Shown here piece by piece: positions 19,016 to 30,031 of a stretch of 64,000 bases of DNA (position 1 is its first letter; every line of letters starts with the position of its first letter). Source of the stretch: Pseudopyrenochaeta lycopersici (lineage: Eukaryota; Ascomycota; Dothideomycetes; Pleosporales; Pseudopyrenochaetaceae); NCBI GenBank assembly GCA_003313425.1, contig NHZP01000041.1:310001-374000 (forward strand). Direction: 5' to 3'. The position numbers were made by a program, and so were the translations under genes. A model generated the notes under the pieces. That model did not search any database. It was not told the DNA's origin and saw only the letters and a list, made by a program, of their open reading frames with translations.

Positions 19016-19474
19016 CTATGGTATCAGGGTTAGGTAGTGTAGGTGGGTCCCGGCGACCAGGGGGTGGTTTCGTTAGCATGAAATACGCTACACTCAATAC
19101 TATCTTTCTTTACATACAAATCTCGGAGATCGGAGATTCTAAGAGGCTTTAAAGCAGGCTGTGACAGGTGTGCATTGATTCCTGTCGCACTGGACGTGCT
19201 AAAATGATGAGAAGTCAAAATAATTGATAATGAGCAGAAAAGTTGTATTGTGTGTGTATTGTGTCTTGGTCTTATAAACCTGACCCCGCACGTCTGAGAT
19301 TATATGGCAAGATTACTAATGCAGTTCTTCCTCAGGTTCCCTGAGATGATGCCTTGGCCTGCGACAATTCCAATACAAAATTACAGAGAATTGATGAAAT
19401 ACAGTCAGTAGAGAGCTCCTGCGGGCCCCCTGGTCGCCGGGACCCACATACACTACCTAACCCTGATACCATAG
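19016..19474. mobile_element. MITE with 49-bp inverted repeats and TA target site
   Basis: Left end CTATGGTATCAGGGTTAGG and right end its reverse complement; the inverted repeat runs 49 bp with one mismatch and is flanked by TA on each side (19014-19015 and 19475-19476). This fits a Tc1/mariner-superfamily MITE. It is interrupted by a solo LTR at 19183-19366; without that insertion and its duplication the unit is about 270 bp. No coding capacity. Confidence 0.78.
19183..19366. repeat. Solo LTR, TGTCGCA family, copy 1 (184 bp)
   Basis: Starts TGTCGCACTGGACGTGC and ends GGCCTGCGACA, with a perfect 5-bp target duplication ATTCC (19178-19182 and 19367-19371). It is nested in the MITE 19016-19474. 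Related copies lie at 54377, 55129 and 56020. Confidence 0.85.
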
Positions 19475-19476
19475 TA

Positions 19477-20195
19477 CACCTACCCCGCAACTCCCCCCGC
19501 AGATGGTAGCTATAGTGTTTGCTCTCATGATGGCTTTACATGCAATTCACAGGAGAGGCTGAACCCTACTTGATTGACATCGCAGAGAATGAGGACATCT
19601 GGAAAGCCTAGACGATCCTCAGCTGGATGACAAATGCCATTTGGTGGGCGTATCGATGTTATTGGTACACCTTAGGGGCATATCGTTTTCATCGAGTTTT
19701 TATTCCCAATAGACGAGGCTGGCGTAATTTGACCACCGAAAATCGCAACTCCACGCTTCACAGCGCAATTCCACCGCAATATCAAAAGTAGTTTTAGTTT
19801 TGAAGCTGGTCACATATTATTTATGCTCTAAATTATTTCCCATATCAGAATAAGAAATTCTAATATTAAGGTAATGAGCTATTTGGAATTGAAATTTGCT
19901 GCTCGGAATAAGTTACCAATTTCCACGCGCAATTTAACCACAACGAGGGCCAATTTTGGTGCTTTAAAACAGCAGGCAAGATTTTCCAGGCTCTGAAGCC
20001 TCTTGTGGTATTTACCAAAAAAGATTAGCCCGTCTCGGTGAGGAGTTGTGTGAGGTTGAATTTGACACATCGAAATTCGGGGGACAAATCTCAAAATCTG
20101 TTGGTAACGCGCCGCCCCACCTGAGGAACGCCACCACCTGAGGAACGCGAACACGAAATTCCCGCCAAACTTCAACACGCGATTTCTCCACCACC
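19477..20195. other. Non-coding, probably 5' part of the pogo element
   Basis: No coding frame recognised. AT-rich stretches are followed by a more GC-rich block ahead of the ATG at 20196. This probably includes the 5' untranslated part and left end of the decayed pogo element, but I did not find its inverted repeat. Confidence 0.4.
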
Positions 20196-21334
20196 ATGGC
20201 AGGTATTAACGCTGCAATCGAAGCATTGAATTCCTTACAACTAGGAGAACATTTTACGTACTAAGAGTATGCCAATAAGTATAAGTGCAGTCGCTCAGCA
20301 CTCTCAAAACGGCACTGAGGTGTAACAGGCTCGCGTGTAACCAAGATTGAAAATGATCAATTACTCAACAACGCACAAGAGAAACAGCTTATACAGTATA
20401 TCAAGGATCTATCCTCACGAGGACTACCTCTAACTCAGCCTATGATACGAAATTTCGCAGCCCAGATAGTCTCTAGGGAGCCTAGTAAACACTAGGTTCA
20501 GCGCTTTATTAAACGTCATAACATCAAGCTTATCTCACACTAGGCAACCCCCCTTAATCGCAACCGCTTCAAAGCCGACTCTGCCTTTAACTATAGCCTC
20601 TATTTCAAGCTACTCGAGCGTAAGATTAAGCAGTACTTAATTAACTCCCGACATATCTATAATATGGATGAGAAAGGCTTCCTTATTGGGATGCTAGGCA
20701 AGTCGAAGCGCGTATTCTTAAGGAGCGACTATGAGTAAGGAAAGACAAAGCACATCATCCAGGATGGTAATCGTGAGTGGATTACTACGATAGCCTGCAT
20801 CTGTGCTGATGGTAGTGCTCTCACGCCTGCTCTCATCTATCAAGCTACCTCAGGCAACATACAAGACTCATAGTTACAAGATTTTGAGCCTCAAAACCAT
20901 AAAGCTTTCTTTACCTCATCATCAAGTAGATGGACAAGCAATAAGATAGGCCTATCTTAGCTCAAGGAGGTGTTTGATCGCGAGACAAAAACGAAGGCTC
21001 GTCAAGCCTATCGATTACTCATCCTTAATAGCCATAGATCTCACCTTACAATGGATTTTATAGACTACTGTGATCAAAATAAGATCCTCCTAGCTATCTA
21101 TCCTCCTCATTCAACGCACACCTTACAGCCTCTCAATGTAAGCGTGTTCGGGCCTCTCGCTGCTGCCTACCGCGCTGAGCTATCTCAGTTTATAGCTCAA
21201 GCTCAAGGGCTAACCTGCATCACTAAAAGGGATTTCTTTCGCCTCTTCTATCAAGCCTGGAGCCTATCTATAAAAGGAACAACGATCTGCAAGGCCTTTG
21301 CGACAACAGGCATCAAGCCTTTCAATCCTAACGT
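20196..21334 (+). pseudogene. pogo-type transposase ruined by RIP-like stops
   Basis: One plus frame from ATG 20196 (MAGINAAIEALNSLQLGEHF) runs through a psq/CENP-B-type DNA-binding region and a DDE domain (HIYNMDEKGFLIGMLGKS, GNREWITTI, YRLLILNSHRSHLT, THTLQPLNVSVF) to a hAT terminus at 21335. About seven internal stops break it. At least three replace a Trp expected in relatives, for example at DS-stop-LQDFE and LS-stop-LKEVF. The second and third catalytic Asp codons are now Asn (LILNSH, QPLNVSVF), again G-to-A changes. The stop pattern fits RIP acting on CpA/TpG. The C-terminus is lost at the hAT junction. Confidence 0.8.
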
Positions 21335-24300
21335 CAGTGTTCGAAATGGATGGAGGAGGATCCTCCACCTCCATATCCATAAATCCATGGAGGTTTGGAT
21401 GGATTGCCAAGCTCAGTGGGTCCACCCATATGACACGCCCAATGTTTACAATCTACATAATGAAAACCTTAAATAAACAGTGAATATCAAGTAAAGAGCT
21501 AAGGTCACATGAACTCGTTTGGTTAAGCTAGATATGATGGATTTTGAATGGCTATCTAATTGCTAACCTGGCTGCTATTGTCGGAGTAGAGAGACTCTTT
21601 AAAGAGGACTATCTCATCGCGAGGATCCAGCTCTAGTTGAAATGGGAGATCGTCACCGCTGTTATTAAAGATATTGGCCATCTGACTGCCACGAAGCTCC
21701 TGAGTGTGCTCTCCTATCTCTACCAACCCATTTCTCCCCCAGTTAGCGAGGCAAATAGAGGCTTCTACTGAGTCCTCTCTTAGGCGAGCTCTACGCGGGG
21801 AGATCATGTTGCCGGCCAAGCTGAAGATCCTCTCTGCCTCACTGCTCATGGCCGGGATAGAGAGGATATCAATCGCCATCCGCGAGAGGCGCGGGTACTG
21901 AGCTTTGATGGAAGGCCTCATCCAGAATTCAAAGGGCGCTAAGGTAGAGTTGTGCTCGAGGCGATCAGCAAGATAGCTATCGAGCTCACTCTCAATCATA
22001 GGTGCAAGGGAGATCTTTCGAGTCTCCTCAAGAGCTTCATCAATTTGACGAAACTTTGGTTTCTTGCGTCGTCGTCGGTTGCCGGATATCTCTGAGAGAG
22101 CCTCCTGGGATGAGATTAATGGCCCAGAGATTAGTAGTTCCTCATACTCCTTTTGGTATAGCTCTTTGACGAGAGCAACACCGCTCTGAGCGTCTTCAAG
22201 GCCCCATTCTCGCTCCAAATATTGCCGCTTAAGGCGAGGATTAAGGAGGATCGCCGTTGTGTAGGCGGGCGTGCGGTCGGTGATTCTATAGTAGTAACTT
22301 GCTTTCTGCCAAGCCTGCTCAATTGCCACCCAGACTGGCCGATCAGGGGGATATTCAGCGTAATGGAGCTTCAGTTTCTCGAGATTCTCAAGGAGGATCT
22401 TCAGGACAGGTACAACGTCTGCGAATCCACTTGCAGAGGCCTCGTTTGGCCTACTTTCAAGCTTCTTAGTTCCGTCTTTAAAGGGCTCGAGTAGCTCTGC
22501 AATCTCTGCAATAATCGCCCAGTCGTCAGGCTTCATACGATTCTGGAGAATGATCCTCGTCACTGAGTCCTCAGGCCGCTCAGAGAGGGGTTTTTCGACC
22601 CGCTCTTTTACCAGATATTTAAGACGGAGTGTCTCAAGGTCTAGGAAGTGCTCAATTGCTCTACGGAGCCTTAGGGCGCCTACGATCATGTCGTAGGTTG
22701 AATTCCATCGAGTCGAGTTATTCATAATAAGGCTAAGAATCTGGGGATCGCCAGAAGCATTTGGATGACTCTCTTCCCATATAGTCTTTTGGGCGTTATT
22801 GAACCGTTGAAGTCGTCCTGGAGACCTTCGAATCCATCGAACAATAGTCGCGAGATGGCCAATTGGGCCCTTCTTTCGCCATGCGGTAACCTCATATTTT
22901 AGGTTATTAATATTGGCGACAACGTTCTCAAACATCTCGTAGTCTGCTCCCCAGAGGACCTCTTTGGCGACAATATTAATTATATGGCCAGAACAACGGA
23001 GGCGGCGCCAGCGAGGATTCAAGCAGAGCTCCTTGCAAATAAGCTCTACTGCCTTATCGTTATTTGTGGCGTTATCTAGTACAAAGTAACCAATCCTCTC
23101 TTGAATCCCGTAGTCGTTGATAACTCTTAGAACGTCAGTGCAGAGCTCTTTTCCACCATGAGTATCAGCTAACTCTGTAAGAGCTAAAAGAGCTGATTGG
23201 CACTTGCCATCTTTGTCAACCCAGTGAGCGACAACACCATTAAGAGCCTTTATCCTTCGGGAAGTCCAGACGTCAAAGGACAGGTGGATTTGGCTGCAAG
23301 AGCTTGTAAGAAGCTTCCTAATATCCGCCTTATGCTGCTTAAACTCTTGCATAACCCACCTCTGGACTGTGCGATCAGTTGGCAATCTTGATCGATTCGA
23401 AAAGGGCGTTAGGCGAGAGAGTAGTGTTCGAAAATAGGGGCTCTGAAGCTTATAGAAGGGGATGTTGTCGAAAACCACCCATCTTAGGAGGTCCTTGTTA
23501 GAGATATCTTGATTAAATAACTGGGTGAGCTCGTTCAGGATCCGGCGCTGCACAGGGTCGTTTCTATCTAGCCTATCTAGGAGAGTTTCGTCGTCAAATT
23601 GGGCGTCGTGAGGAAGGTCTTTCTCTATCTCGAAGGTCGTATGATGGAGGTTTCTAAAGTGATCTCGGGCACTGCAGCGGCCTTTGGTGATATTAAGCTT
23701 GCAGGTTGACCTCCGGCCAATCGTATAACACGTATGGCATAAGAAATAGGTTAGAATAGCCCTCCGGCCATTGCCTTGATCCACTCGAGCCTCGAGAGGC
23801 ACTCCGTACTTCCACCACCATGCGCGAGTCTTGATAGCCTTTGATGGCAGAGTGAGGCCGTCAAGCGCCGGATCATCAAAATCCACCCAGGAGTAGTCGA
23901 AAGGCGATTGAAAAACAGGTCTACTATCCTTATTGGTGCGCTGCAGCCTAGTAGGGACCAGAACGTTCTCAGACTCCAGCTCTGTGAGTGACTCTTCATC
24001 CGAGGTCAAGTCAGCTCCATCAGATGGCGGTTGTGCAGAGGGCGAAGGAGCGTCAAGGGATGATCGAGTTCGCTTTCTCGACTGAATAGCAGCCTGATAA
24101 GACGATTGCGACCCCTCTGGCGGCATTTGATTAGGTACTGGGCGAAATAGAGGTCAGTGAGTGAGGGAATGGAGAGAATCGCTGATGAGATGGATGAGAC
24201 AACGTAAGAATCACCGCTGAGCACAGGCCAACTATCCACTTCACTGCGGCGACTATAGCTTCAGTATTCCCCAAAAGGATAGCTGAAACGTCTCTCATAC

Positions 24301-24389
24301 GCCAAGAGGTCCTTCCAAACCTCCATGGCTCTCTGGAAATGGATGGAGGTCCATGGAGGTGGATTTACCTCCATCCGTTTCGAACACTG
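21335..24389 (-). mobile_element. hAT element with intact 856-aa transposase
   Basis: Inverted ends CAGTGTTCGAAATGGATGG (left) and, reversed, CAGTGTTCGAAACGGATGG (right), 22 bp with one mismatch. Subterminal blocks with CCATGGAGGT recur at both ends. No 8-bp target duplication is seen: left flank CCTAACGT, right flank ATCATCTC. The left flank is the ruined pogo transposase and the right flank is an unrelated ORF, so the junctions may result from rearrangement rather than simple insertion. Confidence 0.78.
21556..24126 (-). CDS. hAT transposase, 856 aa, apparently intact
   Basis: A single open frame without introns or damage. Residues 60-160 hold a BED-like region (CHTCYTI, then HFRNLHHTTF). 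The catalytic part shows SFDVWTSRRIKALNGVVAHW, GYFVLDNATNNDKAV, RRLRCSGHIINIVA and STRWNSTYDM. The C-terminal hATC dimerisation domain reads FEFWMRPSIKAQYPRLSRMA, then IPAMSSEAERIFSLAGNMIS. Length is near 850 aa, as for full hAT transposases. The ATG at 24126 is preceded by about 260 bp of element terminal sequence. It could still mobilise itself and short relatives; no direct evidence of activity exists. Confidence 0.85.
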   Translation of the reverse strand: MPPEGSQSSYQAAIQSRKRTRSSLDAPSPSAQPPSDGADLTSDEESLTELESENVLVPTRLQRTNKDSRPVFQSPFDYSWVDFDDPALDGLTLPSKAIKTRAWWWKYGVPLEARVDQGNGRRAILTYFLCHTCYTIGRRSTCKLNITKGRCSARDHFRNLHHTTFEIEKDLPHDAQFDDETLLDRLDRNDPVQRRILNELTQLFNQDISNKDLLRWVVFDNIPFYKLQSPYFRTLLSRLTPFSNRSRLPTDRTVQRWVMQEFKQHKADIRKLLTSSCSQIHLSFDVWTSRRIKALNGVVAHWVDKDGKCQSALLALTELADTHGGKELCTDVLRVINDYGIQERIGYFVLDNATNNDKAVELICKELCLNPRWRRLRCSGHIINIVAKEVLWGADYEMFENVVANINNLKYEVTAWRKKGPIGHLATIVRWIRRSPGRLQRFNNAQKTIWEESHPNASGDPQILSLIMNNSTRWNSTYDMIVGALRLRRAIEHFLDLETLRLKYLVKERVEKPLSERPEDSVTRIILQNRMKPDDWAIIAEIAELLEPFKDGTKKLESRPNEASASGFADVVPVLKILLENLEKLKLHYAEYPPDRPVWVAIEQAWQKASYYYRITDRTPAYTTAILLNPRLKRQYLEREWGLEDAQSGVALVKELYQKEYEELLISGPLISSQEALSEISGNRRRRKKPKFRQIDEALEETRKISLAPMIESELDSYLADRLEHNSTLAPFEFWMRPSIKAQYPRLSRMAIDILSIPAMSSEAERIFSLAGNMISPRRARLREDSVEASICLANWGRNGLVEIGEHTQELRGSQMANIFNNSGDDLPFQLELDPRDEIVLFKESLYSDNSSQVSN

Positions 24390-25471
24390 ATCATCTCAGC
24401 CATCCTCCATACCATCATCAATTGGTCGGGATACATCCCCAAGACCCTCTCGTCGTAGACCTGGACGTCCTGCTGGGTCTAGAAACTATATCTCAAGTCC
24501 CTCCATACGCATACGAGATGCCCCGTCATTAACCGATGAAGAGGAGGCTAGACTGGGGTGGTATATACAAGCAATAGAGGGTGTAATATATAAGAAGAAC
24601 GGTGCTTCTCGCTATGGCAGTTTAGTTGATTATCTGGAACTTGTTAGTCGAACAAAGGAAAAAGCGCCATATAGAGCGCGGTTTGTGAAGACGTTTGAGT
24701 CAACGCCCGGGTTTACTGACCACCTCTCAACTGTCGCTCTGCCATCCGATATAGAGGAGAGATATATGGCTGCATTAGAACATGAAATTGGGGACCTTAA
24801 GAGCTATTCTATATTTGGAGAATATCAGGCGAAGGCTATGGGTGGTATTAGTGCCCATCTTGAGATGCTTACCGAGGATATCGTATTTGACGAAGTTACT
24901 TGTGAGGCACCATTGCTCGTGGATCTGCTGCGGCGTCTGTGTTCAAACAGCAGCAAAACCCCTATCAGCCATATCCGTTCCCGCATTATATCGATCCTCT
25001 CAATCATCTGCTTTACTCGGCACCAGCGGCTCTGTAACTTCCTACCAGCCGTAATGGGTCTAATGCTCTTTTCTGCTGGTACAAATAAGCAAATATTCAG
25101 CGTAACGAACTCCATGGGATGGACAGAGTCATGGCAGTCAATCTACCGAAGCGTTGGTGGCCTCCGAAATAGTGCCCGGAATCTAGCCCGCAGGTTCATT
25201 ACTGATGGGCCTTGGGCAGTTGTATATGACAATTGCGAACTCACAACCAGTGTCAGTGAACAGGATGGTACCTCTAGGAATCAACTCCATTCTATCACGA
25301 CGGCTCTTCTCCTTCCCGGCATCATTCTCCCCATCAATGGGTTGACACAGCGTGACTTTAGGCCCTATTCTATTTCCATGGAGGATATGATACGGTCCTC
25401 AGTTGCCGGCCATCAGTGTATCACACAGTGTACCACCGCCGTGCTTTAGAGGAGGTGTATCCTGAATATAT
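24390..25471 (+). pseudogene. Orphan ORF caught between two hAT elements
   Basis: The frame is already open at the hAT border (SQPSSIPSSIGRDTSPRPSR) and runs to a stop at 25449; the first Met is only at 24685 (254 aa from there). It contains DEEEARLGWYIQAIEG, a Cys/His-poor helical middle, and WAVVYDNCELTTSVSEQDG then HSITTALLLPG. This resembles the large fungal ORFs labelled DUF6589, found beside transposons, but I hold that loosely. Near the 3' end another frame continues YHRRALEEVYPEY up to the next hAT terminus. It has lost both its start and its end. Confidence 0.45.
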
Positions 25472-28406
25472 CAGTGCTCTCATTGGATTGGACTGGATTG
25501 GATCTAAGGGTAGGATCCAGTCCGATGCAGGAAAGGCTGATTGGAGCTCCTGGAGCTCCGATACAGTCCAGTTACCTAAAATAGATTTCTGTCTAGTGAT
25601 TAGTAAACCTCTTTAATAGTGAGAACTTCGCCGACTAACCTACTCTACATAGACATCGCCATCTCCGCCGTCTTCCACGTCAGAAGTAGGCAGATCATCA
25701 CCATTAACCTTATCGCCTGAATTATCCCATTGTTCTCCTTCTTCAACAACGACATCTTTCTCATCAAATGTTCCTTTCCTAGGCTTCCCATACCATGCCC
25801 GCAGACACTCATTGGCCTCGATAATGCCCATCTTAAGTACAGACCGACGATCGGCGATAAGAAGTTTGGCGCTGCTGAATAGTCGCTCAGTCTCATCGGA
25901 CATGGGGGGTAGCCCAGGGCGTCAAGCGCGAACCGCGCGAGATTAGGTTGGCTATGATATCGATCGTTCCAGTACTGAACAGGGTCGAAATGCTCATCTT
26001 GGGTGACAAGAACGTTGGTGGAAAGGTACTCATCAAGCTCGTCAGGATTGGAGAGGAGAGATTCGCTAACATGGCTTAATTTGAGCCGCTTGTGCTCCCT
26101 GCAGGACGTATAACGTTTGGGACTTTGACCGCGCCGGTGGCAAGGTGCAGGTGCCGGTGATGATGAGGATGTTGGCTTGCCTTTATATTCCTGAATCCAA
26201 ACCTCCTTTATCGCTGGGATAACGCTGTTCTTAAGCCATGTAGACCGTACAGGGTGATCACCCCAGTGCTCCTGAAACCATGCAGTTTTCATAGTTGGAT
26301 TCATGGTAATTGCAGTGTAGTAGGCCGCTGTCTGATCTGCCATGTTGTAGTAGTGCTCACACTTCTCCCATGAGACATCTGCTGCGCCGGCAAGCCACTT
26401 ATATTCAGGTGATCCCGTCTCTTCATAGAGCTCGTTAAACCGCTGCTTCGCCTGATCCAGCTGGAAGAGTAGCCAATCTAGTGTTAGGAAGTGATCGGCT
26501 AGATTTGTTCGATTACCTTCTACCATAACGGTAGCTTCATCGAAGGACTCTAGTTGATCTTGTAGATGTTCAAGTTGCTTCCAGTGATGTGGCTCAAGGA
26601 TATCGTCCTTATTAAGTGGTTTAGTCCCCTTAGGAGCCACGTACTGAGCGCAGAACATCTGAATCCGCTCCCGGACGTTAAGAGCCCGTGTAATTGCATG
26701 GAAGAAGGAGTTCCACCGCGTTGCGTTGTCCTGGATAAGCTATATAGTTGAGATTATTAGCAGGTAGAGTATTAGTAGCGAAAGTAGATAGAACCACATC
26801 GGATTGAAATGCACTCACCTCTAGCCCATCAAATTCAGCCAGTTCACCGCCAGTAGTCATGTCTCTGAGGAACTCGCGACGCTGAGGTGAGCCACAGATA
26901 TATTTAATTACGTTGTGAAGTCTTCCAAGCGCTCCTCGCTTCCTCCAGAGCTCTCCAGCCTTCTTCAAATCACCTTCGCGTAGCGCACAGTTCATCTCCT
27001 TAGTAATATTCTCGGCATCCTTTCCTATTAGAAACGCGTGCGCACATAGATTAATTATGTGGCCAGCACACCGTAGACGACGCTTCTTCCGCTGCTTTGC
27101 CGTCTTGCTTGGAAACAGCTCTTGGAAATAGGATATCAACGCAGGTATCGTTGTTGGACGCATTGTCAGCCATGATAAACACAATTCGAGTTTGAATATC
27201 GTACTCATTAAGCAGGTCGAGTAGAGTAGCTGCGATATTCTCGCCAGTATGTGATCCATGAAGCTGACGAAGCCCTAAGACGGTAGATCGGTGTTTACCT
27301 GTCTTGTCGATGAAATGAGCAACTAACCCAACGATACAAATACAACTAGGTGCTTTCCAAACATCAAACGACACAGATACATTGCTTCGAGCCTCGTTCA
27401 GGTCCTTCTTCAGGATTTCCTTTCTCGTTAAGAACGCGTCTTTCACCCATCTCCTGATCGTATTTGCCGCTTTTGGAAGGAGATCTGATAGCCACGGAGC
27501 AAGGTAGAACAAGAACTCGCGGAAGTAGTCATTCTCCATCTGGAAGAAGGCGATATGGCAGCAGACAATCCATCGAATTAGGAGCTCCTTAAATATATCA
27601 AGATCTCTTCGAAATACTAGGTGTGTTATTGAGGAACCTAGCGAGGCCATTGTTGTCTGTCCAGGCTCGTTATTGATCCGTTCACCCGTCTGATTGATGT
27701 GGTGTTTTTGCTTGAGGTGATCAAGTGCGGTTGAGTTGCCTTTATCAACGATTGGAAGCTCCTGCTGACACCGCCGTTTCTCACAGAGATAGCAGTACCA
27801 GAACCGCTTAGTAGAATCTGATCGAAGCTGAATATCCTCGCCGTATGTCCAGATAACAGACTGCCGTTTCTTCGTCGCCTTCGGGTTCTTCACCAGTGAG
27901 GAACATCGCACATAGACCTTGCCCTGCAGCTTGAATTCATCCGGCTGTAGCGAGGGTGTAGAACGGGGATTGATTGAGGGCGGTGCAAGAACAATATCAT
28001 CATTATTTGAGCGCTGCACGCGCCCGCTGAATAATTGAGGTATCGTGGACATAGTGGTGATGATAATGTAGAATGATGGGGCCCATGTGGGGGACAAGAA
28101 ATGTGAAATCAGCATCGTCATCCTGTCTAGGACGCGTTTTTCCGCGTGTTTTGCGGGTGAATCGGGTTGACTGAATTATTGGTTGTTGGTTGATTATTTT
28201 CTACAGCCGCGACGCGTCTAAGGCTCGGAGTCAACTCTCACAATACCTAAAAGGGTTAGACTCCTACCTAAACAGGTATATGCATCGGAGCTCCAGGAGC
28301 TCCAGAGCCTATAGATCCAGTCCAGTACAGCACTTCAGTCCAGTCCGATAACGACTAGGGTGAATCCAGCTCCAATCCAACTGAGTCCGATCCAATGAGA
28401 GCACTG
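25472..28406 (-). mobile_element. hAT element with frameshifted transposase
   Basis: Inverted ends CAGTGCTCTCATTGGATTGG (left) and, reversed, CAGTGCTCTCATTGGATCGG (right), 23 bp with one mismatch, followed by GGACT and TGGAGCTCC-type subterminal blocks at both ends. Flanks GAATATAT and ATACATCC do not form an 8-bp duplication. The coding region lies on the minus strand. Confidence 0.75.
25645..28052 (-). pseudogene. hAT transposase with two frameshifts
   Basis: Reads MSTIPQLFSGRVQRSN from 28052, a BED finger (FWYCYLCEKRRC then HLKQKHH), SVSFDVWKAPSCICIVGLVA and FIMADNASNNDT. Near 27135 a small indel moves the reading to the frame giving YFQELFPSKTAKQ and RRLRCAGHIINLCAHAFL. A 79-bp intron (26740-26818, GTGAGT to TATAG) then joins to LIQDNATRWNSFFHAITRAL. 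Near 25900 a one-base change in a run of six G shifts the frame again before SDETERLFSSAKLLIADRRS, the hATC domain. There are no internal stops apart from these shifts, so it was lost recently; a sequencing or assembly error in the G run is possible. Confidence 0.75.
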
Positions 28407-28466
28407 ATACATCCCTGGACAAAAGAACAAGGGCATATGAGTTTCCAAAATTTAACAAAGTAAATA

Positions 28467-30031
28467 CTAACACGAACCGCTATAACTGATCTCACTAAGG
28501 CTTGGATTGTTCGTGTTCGAAGTCTCCGATCCCAAGTCTTCCATTGGGATAAGCTCCTCCTCATCAGTATTCGGAAAATGCTCCACCTCAAATGCCTTCT
28601 TTATCGTAATCACCTGGCGCTCCTTACGATTGGCGTCCCTCTGGTTGGAGCCTAGCTGGCTGCCCATTCCGCTCAAGTTGTTGGCTTCTTGGTCGAGGCC
28701 ATTGTTTTCGCTTCCATATCGCTGATCCGAATTGTAGCGTTGAGAGGTCTGTTTGCTGGAGCCGAGCACTTTGGGGAAGAGGCAGACGAGGACGAGGCGG
28801 AAGGTGGGCATGCAGGCACATATTATGCCGACATTGATTTCGATGATGGACCAGTGGAGCACGTCCCAAAGATCCCATGTGGGGTTTATGGAATATGCGA
28901 AGTGCACGAGAGATTGAAGGCGGAGAATGGAAACGATGGTGACACTAACAGAGCTGAGGTAAGTAGGGTTCGCCATAGGTGATGAGCTAAAGCTTACAAT
29001 GTACCGACTACGAACATCAGTATTACGCCGATCTTCTTCTTCCGGGCCAGCTTAAGGTGGATCACTTGCGAAAGGGGAATCCCTAGCATCCAGAAGTCGA
29101 GGGCGATGCTAATCGCGGCATTGGTCCAACCGAGACTATTGAGATTCATGCACTTTCCGGAATGTCCGCTATCTAATGAATTCCAGAAGTGGCTAATGGG
29201 ACGACACTCGAAAATGGCTACAAGGACGAACGAGAATCCGAAAAGAATATTGACAACCACGGTTGCCCACAATATTCGCCTGATTGGTGCTAAGGGGAAA
29301 ATGCGTAGAAAAAAGAAAAGTAACGAAAGTTTGACGAGGCAGAGTTGAAGAACGTAGAAGATTTGAACAAAGAAGAACCATCGGATGCTGTTGGTGATAA
29401 GCTCAAATGGCAGAGTCCAAGTGTCGCGGCCCAAACCGTTGGCGCGCGAGTGGACTATGAAGAACCAACTTGGAACGAGGGATAGTATTAGAATGAGCAT
29501 AGAGTAGTCGTCCCACCCGATCTCCGTTACACGATTCGTGATCTTGTAGATGAACCGTGTAAGGACGAATACCGCTGCCGTTACAGTTAATGTGATGTAG
29601 GTCGTAAGAAGCTGGGGCGCTCGGTTGCGCACGGGCGCATTGCATGCTCTTGACGTGATATTCTTAGTGGCTAGCACGAGCTAGTCAGCAACGGTCGACC
29701 TTCCATGCTTGTCCTTTACTCACTCAATGCCTCTTTGGTCTTGCATGTGTGCAAGACGCAGGCTTCTACATTACTCTTGAACTGAGTATTCGCGCACATA
29801 CACAGCTGGTCTGTGATTTTGCAGGTGGACTCTGCCAACGCTGTAGTAAGGCATGACACCTGCAATTGTGTCAATACAGATGCAAATCCAAGTAGATGGA
29901 GTAAGTACCGCGCATTGGGGTAGTGACGCAATCGCTGAAATAAGAGCCGAATCCTGGGCAGAGGTAGACGGAGTGTATGCTAGAAGCAGGACCAAGAAGC
30001 TGATCAAGAAGTTCATTATGTCGTTGAGCAC
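28467..30031 (-). CDS. CFEM-containing Pth11-like seven-helix receptor
   Basis: Four exons: 30031-29909, 29859-29724, 29670-28998, 28953-28467, with introns of 49, 53 and 44 bp, each GT-AG and in phase, giving 472 aa. A signal peptide ([20 protein letters not shown]) precedes an extracellular CFEM domain with eight cysteines (PQCAVSC, ESTC, DQLCMC, VEAC, LHTC, RAC). Then come seven hydrophobic helices of the fungal rhodopsin/Pth11 type (for example [30 protein letters not shown], then a [16 protein letters not shown] helix) and a long cytosolic acidic, Asn/Ser-rich tail. Such receptors sit in the plasma membrane and are linked to sensing surfaces or hosts. Nothing is broken. Confidence 0.85.
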
